Assembly: GCA_020443945.1 (NCBI GenBank)
Contig: JAIZWN010000195.1
Span: forward strand, 1-10,883
Direction of reading: 5' to 3'
Origin: Candidatus Thiosymbion ectosymbiont of Robbea hypermnestra
GTDB lineage: Bacteria; Pseudomonadota; Gammaproteobacteria; Chromatiales; Chromatiaceae
Length of the DNA stretch: 10,883 bases
Shown: one piece after another, positions 7,011-10,883 of the stretch
Layout of the letters: every line of letters starts with the position of its first letter
Position numbering within the stretch: position 1 is the stretch's first letter
The notes under the pieces: generated by a model
Told to the model about the DNA's origin: nothing
Database searches by the model: none
The model's input: only the letters and a program-made list of their open reading frames with translations
Program-made: the position numbers and the translations under genes

Positions 7011-7099
7011 TGCAATGGTGGCCGCTCCAGCGGACACAGGTTTCATGACGCTGGAGCGTCCGGACTTGCTCCCACGCTGGAGCGTGGGAGCCAGAGAGA
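7003..7099. repeat. 97-bp direct repeat, copy 1, containing REP hairpins
   Basis: It is identical to 7108-7204 except for one base (G at 7039, A at 7144), with a 105-bp period. The unit holds CCGCT-CC-AGCGG (7022-7033), GACGCT-GG-AGCGTC (7047-7060) and an 11-bp stem GCTCCCACGCT-GG-AGCGTGGGAGC (7068-7091). CGCTCCAGCG (7023-7032) is also the exact reverse complement of CGCTGGAGCG (7049-7058), so the first two hairpins can re-pair into one longer stem. Confidence 0.9.
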
Positions 7100-7107
7100 C
7101 CCTCCAG

Positions 7108-7204
7108 CGTGGGAATGCAATGGTGGCCGCTCCAGCGGACACAAGTTTCATGACGCTGGAGCGTCCGGACTTGCTCCCACGCTGGAGCGTGGGAGCCAGA
7201 GAGA
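7108..7204. repeat. 97-bp direct repeat, copy 2, containing REP hairpins
   Basis: Second copy of 7003-7099 with one mismatch. The 11-bp stem recurs at 7173-7196. It is preceded by CCCTCCAG instead of the TTCCCACG arm seen before copy 1, so the palindrome at its left end is half deleted. This suggests a recent tandem duplication with an imprecise junction. Confidence 0.9.
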
Positions 7205-7221
7205 GGCGCGGGCATGAGAAG

Positions 7222-7252
7222 TGGGTTTCGGCGCGGTTCGCGCCGAAACCCA
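7222..7252 (-). terminator. Strong hairpin after the ThDP enzyme gene (terminator-like)
   Basis: TGGGTTTCGGCGCG (7222-7235) and CGCGCCGAAACCCA (7239-7252) make a perfect 14-bp stem with a 3-nt loop. It starts 9 nt beyond the TAG stop (7262-7264) of the ThDP enzyme gene. On the minus strand the bases after the stem are CTTCTCATG, not a T-run, so intrinsic termination may be weak; 3'-end protection of the mRNA is an alternative. It differs in sequence from the REP units beside it. Confidence 0.55.
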
Positions 7253-7261
7253 TCACCAAGC

Positions 7262-9217
7262 CTAGCTGCCCGGGGGCTGAAAGTGCACGCCTTGCGCAAT
7301 CACCTGCAACAGGAATGGCCCTTTCGAGTCGAGCATGGCATCGATCGCGGGGCCGACTTGCTCCGGCAGCTCGACGTATGCCGACTCGAACACCGGCTCC
7401 CCGGTGGCCCGGCTCACGAGCCCACGCACCTGGAATGCCCTGTGTTGATGGACGGGATGCTGGATGTGAAGCGGCAGCACGCGACCGGCTTCCAGTTGCT
7501 GCTGTTCGTTCTCGCCGCGCAGCCTTGCATCGCGCGCGAAATTCACGCTGACCAGCTCGTATCCACCGTTGTCGATCATCAGATGCTTGACCGGCAGGTT
7601 TTCCCTGGCCGCCGCAGTGAATGCCCCTTCGTTGAAATCGGCTCCCCCGTCGCCGAACAGCGAGATCACCAGCCCATCCAGTCTTGCCGCCTGGAACCCC
7701 AAAGACGCCCCGTGCGCTCCCAGGGTCGGCCCGGGGGTGCCGTAGTAGAAGAGGTCATGCAGGCCAAGGTGTTGCACGTAGTCCACGAAGGGTATCGAGC
7801 TGGTCAGGGCCTCGTCGAAGATGGCGATGTTCTCGAGGCTCAGGGCCCCGTTCTCCGCTCTCGTTTTCAGCGCCAGCGCCAATTCCCTGGCGATGCGGGC
7901 GGGATGGATCGGGGTATCGTCCATGCGCCGTTCGTACTCCGCGATACGGGATTCGAGGGCGGTCCGATTCTCTCCCTCGATCTCCTTTAAGCGTCCGTTG
8001 GCGGTCTCTTGCTGCTTCGGCGTGCGGCGTTTCTCGAGCTGCCGGCTCAGGCCGGTAAGCGCGATCCCGACGTTGGCCTCGACGAAGACATCGGTGATGA
8101 TGTTGCACCGGGTCCGGTCGGTTTGATCCGGGCTGATGACGATGGCGGGGACGCCTTCCGGTACCTCCGAACACCCGTTAGGCCAGACGTTGTTGGGGAA
8201 GGGGCCGCCGACTACCACGACCACATCGGGGGCGTAGCCGGCGATCTCGCTGCAAACGGAGGCCGCCTCGCCGAAGCTCAGGTTGCCGCACCAGGATGGA
8301 TGCCCGCGGTCGAACAGGGTGCCCGGCGCATAGCAGGCGACGACATAGGCCCCGGTCAGGCTGGCCAGCTTCTCGGCCGCTTTTCTGCCGCCGGGCGAGC
8401 GCCCGACTTCCTGGTTGAGTACGATGACGGGTCGCTGCTTGTCCGCCAGCAGTTCCGCGGCCTGGACGATCGCTTCCTGCGTCTGTGCCGACGGGCTTGC
8501 GGAGTCGGAGGCGCCTTTCAGGGGAGGGGTAGCGACCTGAACGGGAGCGAGCTCCACTTTGGCGTTCAGCGCATCCTCGTCGAGCACCAGCGCGACGGAG
8601 CCATAGGGCTCGCTCATCACCGCCGTCATGGCGGTCTCAAGGGCCGGCAAAATCCCGTCGGGGCCGGCTTCGGGGTCGGGAAAATAGACACTCTGGGCGC
8701 CCAGCTGCTTGAGCATCCCCGGATAGTCCGGGACGGAGTTGTGCCCACCATACTGCCGGGCCAGCTCTCCGGCATCACCCACGAGTAGCAGGCATGGTTG
8801 GCGCTGACGCACCATGAAGTCGAGTCCGGCGGCGCCAAACTTCACGCCGACCTGTGCGTGCAGCTGCAGCACCGGAATTCGCTTCACTCCCTCGCCGTCG
8901 GCATTGGCCAGGGCCTCGAATCCCGACGCCATGCACATGGCAAGGAACTCATTGGGGCCGTGAACCAGGCCCTGCAATCCCGTGACGTCTTGTATGGCCT
9001 GCCAGATCGGTCCCTCGTTGCTGCCGGTATTGCCACTTAAGAAATGGAAGCCGACGCCATCTCCAAACGAGGGATGCCGGATGAGCGTCCGAACAACGGC
9101 TTCCGCGGCGGTCCCTCGCTTGCCGGCGGTGGCGGCTTCCGGCCTCGCATCGGGCTTCCAGCCCAGCGTTTGGGTGAGTGATTCCGCGGGTTTGCTGAGA
9201 ACGAATCCGTTGCTCAT
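7262..9217 (-). CDS. Thiamine-diphosphate-dependent enzyme (acetolactate synthase / benzoylformate decarboxylase type)
   Basis: This 651-residue protein has the three-domain order of ThDP decarboxylases and carboligases. The N-terminal pyrimidine-binding domain carries the cofactor-activating Glu in VHGPNEFLAMCMASG (E90). A central Rossmann-like domain follows (about 245-390, with PVIVLNQEV and DVVVVVGGPFPNNVW). The C-terminal domain has the Mg/ThDP motif starting GDG (522-524) and ending MIDNGGY (D549, N550). The usual NN of that motif reads DN; the metal-binding Asn would be N550. A charged helical stretch (about 391-434, rich in Glu, Arg and Lys) and an N-terminal extension make it longer than the common 550-600 residues. 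Such enzymes decarboxylate 2-keto acids or join the resulting carbanion to another carbonyl; which applies here is not readable. Start 9217 has AGAGGT 7 nt upstream. It lies 16 nt after the MBL gene and probably shares its transcript. Confidence 0.92.
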   Translation of the reverse strand: MSNGFVLSKPAESLTQTLGWKPDARPEAATAGKRGTAAEAVVRTLIRHPSFGDGVGFHFLSGNTGSNEGPIWQAIQDVTGLQGLVHGPNEFLAMCMASGFEALANADGEGVKRIPVLQLHAQVGVKFGAAGLDFMVRQRQPCLLLVGDAGELARQYGGHNSVPDYPGMLKQLGAQSVYFPDPEAGPDGILPALETAMTAVMSEPYGSVALVLDEDALNAKVELAPVQVATPPLKGASDSASPSAQTQEAIVQAAELLADKQRPVIVLNQEVGRSPGGRKAAEKLASLTGAYVVACYAPGTLFDRGHPSWCGNLSFGEAASVCSEIAGYAPDVVVVVGGPFPNNVWPNGCSEVPEGVPAIVISPDQTDRTRCNIITDVFVEANVGIALTGLSRQLEKRRTPKQQETANGRLKEIEGENRTALESRIAEYERRMDDTPIHPARIARELALALKTRAENGALSLENIAIFDEALTSSIPFVDYVQHLGLHDLFYYGTPGPTLGAHGASLGFQAARLDGLVISLFGDGGADFNEGAFTAAARENLPVKHLMIDNGGYELVSVNFARDARLRGENEQQQLEAGRVLPLHIQHPVHQHRAFQVRGLVSRATGEPVFESAYVELPEQVGPAIDAMLDSKGPFLLQVIAQGVHFQPPGS

Positions 9218-9224
9218 GATGTTT

Positions 9225-9230
9225 ACCTCT
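9225..9230 (-). promoter_or_regulatory. Shine-Dalgarno site of the ThDP enzyme gene
   Basis: AGAGGT on the minus strand, 7 nt before the ATG at 9217 and within the short gap after the MBL gene stop (9234-9236). Confidence 0.6.
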
Positions 9231-9233
9231 TAT

Positions 9234-10763
9234 TTATTCCGTGAAGTCGATAAGTTCCTGATACGGTCCGCCTTCCGGGACGCCGTGGGCGCCGACCAAA
9301 AGCTCGATATCCAGGTCGAGCGCCTCGATCCGGCGCCGAAAATCTCGGGAATAGGTCAGCCAATGGGGTGGCGGGGCGACCCCGGGCGGCACGAGACCTG
9401 GGTTGAACAGGTCCGCGTTGAACAGCAGCTTGACGCTCCGGACATACACGACCAGGTTTTCGGCGCAGTGGGGCGATGAGATCCGGTAGATTTGAATCTC
9501 GCCGTCGCCCAAGCTGAGGCCCTCGTCGCCGACGGTTTGTATCGTCGATCGAATCCCCGCCGCGGCCAAGGTGTCGGGGCGAATGGTATGCGGCCGGGAA
9601 AGACACTTGGTGATGAAATCGCGATCCCCTTCCGCCATGATGAGCTCGGCGCCGATGGCGGCGTAGGCCCTGATTCCGCCGCTGTGGTCGTGGTGGTGGT
9701 GGGTCAGGATCAAATGCGTGATCGGCTTGTCCGGCCACCTTGCGGTGACGGCCTTGATGACCGCCAGGGAGCGAGCTTCATGTTGTGGAGGATCGACCAC
9801 GACCACCCCCGAGTCGAGGATGATGGCCAATGAATGATGGATCCCGCCGCCAATTGACACGACATCCGGGCTAAGGCGCACGAGGACTACCTCGCCGGCA
9901 TCGAGAATGATCGGTGCGCTCATGCCCGTGGCGCGGTGAACCCACTGCTCGTTGAACAGGCCGCGCTCGGCCACCTCGGGATCGAAGGGATGCGTCGCGG
10001 GCAAGACAAAGGCGTCCGGGTCGAGCCGCGGATTGAGCTCGATTCGCCGGCGGGTTTCGCGGTGTATGACCTCTCCCTCCCAGCTCAGCTCGACCTCGTA
10101 GGGGAAGGCGAGTCCGCCGTGGCGGCGCCAGTGGGAGAAGGCCACGACGATTTCGACATCGCCGCAGGGAAAGTCGTTTTCCTGCGTGACCAGGCGGGAT
10201 ACTTGATTGGAGTCGAGCGCCACAAGGAGGCGGATCGGTCGGGGCGATGCATCGATTTCAACGACCTCATGAGGAGCGCCGTCGAGCTCCTGGCGGCCGA
10301 CGGATCGAATGACTTGCTGCCCGGTGTTCTGCTGCCGGCGAAGCGCATCCCCTACGAGCAGCTGGGGATGGAGCAGGTATTGCTGGCGACGAACGGCGGC
10401 CAGGCGATCGGATTTCATGGCATGGGCCGGCTGCGGGCCCAGGGCTACGTCAGGGTCCGTGATATAGCCTTCGTTACCAACCACAATTTCGTCGTAGACG
10501 ACATTGCCGCTCAGCGGCTCGATGATGCTCCGCCGCCAGGATAGACGCATGCGATCCAGGGCCGGGTCGTGGACGGTGACGACCTCGAAGTCCGAGGGGT
10601 GCAGTGGCGGACCTTCAGGCCGCAAAGCCTGAAGGGGCTCCCAGCGGGCTCCCCGCGCCTCGATGCGAAAGCTGAATGATTGGGCGTCCAACGAGCCCAG
10701 GGCTTCGGCGATTGCGCCGTCGATATCCTTGTCCTGGGCGAACTGCCCGAGTGAAAAAGGCAT
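9234..10763 (-). CDS. MBL-fold metallo-hydrolase with a beta-rich N-terminal domain
   Basis: This 509-residue protein has a C-terminal metallo-beta-lactamase domain (about 286-509). It includes HHHHDH (H355, H357, D359, H360), SSPH (H432), FNAD (D451) and GAH (H493), a complete set for two metal ions. Relatives hydrolyse esters, thioesters or lactones, and some are not hydrolases at all. Residues 1-285 form a separate domain of alternating strands, with landmarks such as GNVVYDEIVVGNEGYI, PIRLLVALDSNQVSRLVT, and GDVEIVVAFSHWRRHGGLAFPYEVEL. That pattern recalls LolA-like domains seen before MBL domains in exported proteins, but no signal peptide is present from any available start. The start at 10763 has GAGGGGA 7 nt upstream; in-frame ATGs at 10793 and 10823 would add 10 or 20 residues with poorer ribosome sites. 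It is first of a pair with the ThDP enzyme, 16 nt apart. Substrate unknown. Confidence 0.9.
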   Translation of the reverse strand: MPFSLGQFAQDKDIDGAIAEALGSLDAQSFSFRIEARGARWEPLQALRPEGPPLHPSDFEVVTVHDPALDRMRLSWRRSIIEPLSGNVVYDEIVVGNEGYITDPDVALGPQPAHAMKSDRLAAVRRQQYLLHPQLLVGDALRRQQNTGQQVIRSVGRQELDGAPHEVVEIDASPRPIRLLVALDSNQVSRLVTQENDFPCGDVEIVVAFSHWRRHGGLAFPYEVELSWEGEVIHRETRRRIELNPRLDPDAFVLPATHPFDPEVAERGLFNEQWVHRATGMSAPIILDAGEVVLVRLSPDVVSIGGGIHHSLAIILDSGVVVVDPPQHEARSLAVIKAVTARWPDKPITHLILTHHHHDHSGGIRAYAAIGAELIMAEGDRDFITKCLSRPHTIRPDTLAAAGIRSTIQTVGDEGLSLGDGEIQIYRISSPHCAENLVVYVRSVKLLFNADLFNPGLVPPGVAPPPHWLTYSRDFRRRIEALDLDIELLVGAHGVPEGGPYQELIDFTE

Positions 10764-10770
10764 GGCTGCT

Positions 10771-10777
10771 TCCCCTC
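10771..10777 (-). promoter_or_regulatory. Shine-Dalgarno site of the MBL hydrolase gene
   Basis: GAGGGGA on the minus strand, 7 nt before the ATG at 10763. It favours this start over the two in-frame ATGs further upstream (10793, 10823). Confidence 0.6.
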
Positions 10778-10883
10778 TCTCCGGTAGTGTCATAATTCCG
10801 TTGTCACTAGTGCCTCGTTTCACCTTATTTTTCGCTCTCAGCGCGGCGAGAAGTGGCCAGCCGCGAGGCGCGTGAGCGCAGGA

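Larger units (their letters stand above)
6496..7261. other. Non-coding repeat-rich spacer between the two transcription units
   Basis: These 766 bases hold no convincing gene. From right to left they contain the terminator-like hairpin, the duplicated REP block, the RAYT fragment, the left REP pair, the two ACAGGATTA repeats, and an AT-richer leader ahead of the NTF2-ankyrin-aldolase gene. Reading frames that run through the REP block on either strand are repeat translations (APTLQRG, FPRSAWERA) and not proteins. The spacer probably separates the MBL-ThDP pair from the downstream operon, or was inserted into a once-continuous one. Confidence 0.8.

Noticed and set aside
6948..7204. Regular repeats that might be a CRISPR array
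   Set aside because: There are only two full units with a 105-bp period, the intervening DNA is itself repeated, and each unit is a set of palindromes; no unique spacers exist.
6657..7551. Open frames on both strands through the REP block
   Set aside because: Their translations are repeat-derived words (APTLQRG, SAWERA) that recur with the DNA repeat, typical of REP mis-annotation; only the 43-codon RAYT tail is gene-derived.
10785..10812. Short dyads (TAGTG...CACTA and CACTAGTG) upstream of the MBL gene as an operator or promoter
   Set aside because: Arms are only 5-8 bp and no -35/-10 pair with sensible spacing accompanies them; this is within chance expectation.
10764..10883. Possible further gene or promoter at the right edge
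   Set aside because: No frame in these 120 bases resembles a protein end or start on its own, and no clear promoter hexamers are visible; the upstream context is cut off by the window.

Overview
The window is a GC-rich bacterial segment in which every convincing gene lies on the minus strand, so transcription runs from the right edge to the left. The repeats suggest a proteobacterium, most likely a gammaproteobacterium. REP-type palindromes of the GTTCCCACGC...GCGTGGGAA class sit beside a remnant of a REP-associated tyrosine transposase (RAYT). The assignment is an inference from these repeats and the base composition; no rRNA or marker gene is present.

Layout in transcription order: (1) 10763-9234, a metallo-beta-lactamase (MBL) fold hydrolase with a beta-rich N-terminal domain and no signal peptide; (2) 9217-7262, a thiamine-diphosphate (ThDP) enzyme of the acetolactate synthase / benzoylformate decarboxylase type, 16 nt downstream; (3) a strong 14-bp hairpin just after that gene, then about 0.77 kb of non-coding DNA (6496-7261) filled with REP hairpins, a near-perfect 97-bp direct duplication, a 43-codon RAYT fragment, and an AT-richer stretch with two copies of an ACAGGATTA-type repeat; (4) 6495-2602, a 1297-residue multidomain protein with two NTF2/SnoaL-like domains, two blocks of ankyrin-like repeats, a degenerate HpcH/HpaI-type aldolase barrel and a second barrel with its catalytic residues intact; (5) 2569-1655, a smaller NTF2-like plus ankyrin protein; (6) 1644-79, a GMC-family FAD oxidoreductase. 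The left edge (1-78) holds another palindromic element.

Genes 4-6 are packed with 32-nt and 10-nt gaps and clear Shine-Dalgarno sites, so they read as one operon. Genes 1-2 form a second tight pair that is probably a separate transcription unit, because of the hairpin and repeat block between them. Taken together the content looks like a small-molecule pathway: aldol chemistry on a pyruvate-type substrate, ThDP-dependent carboligation or decarboxylation, flavin-dependent alcohol oxidation, hydrolysis of an ester or thioester, and three NTF2-like domains that may be cyclase/isomerase pockets or binding modules. The substrate cannot be read from the sequence. The most unusual item is gene 4: I know of no described protein joining NTF2-like, ankyrin and tandem live/dead HpcH/HpaI barrels in one chain, and next to it lies a short gene that repeats its NTF2-ankyrin front half.
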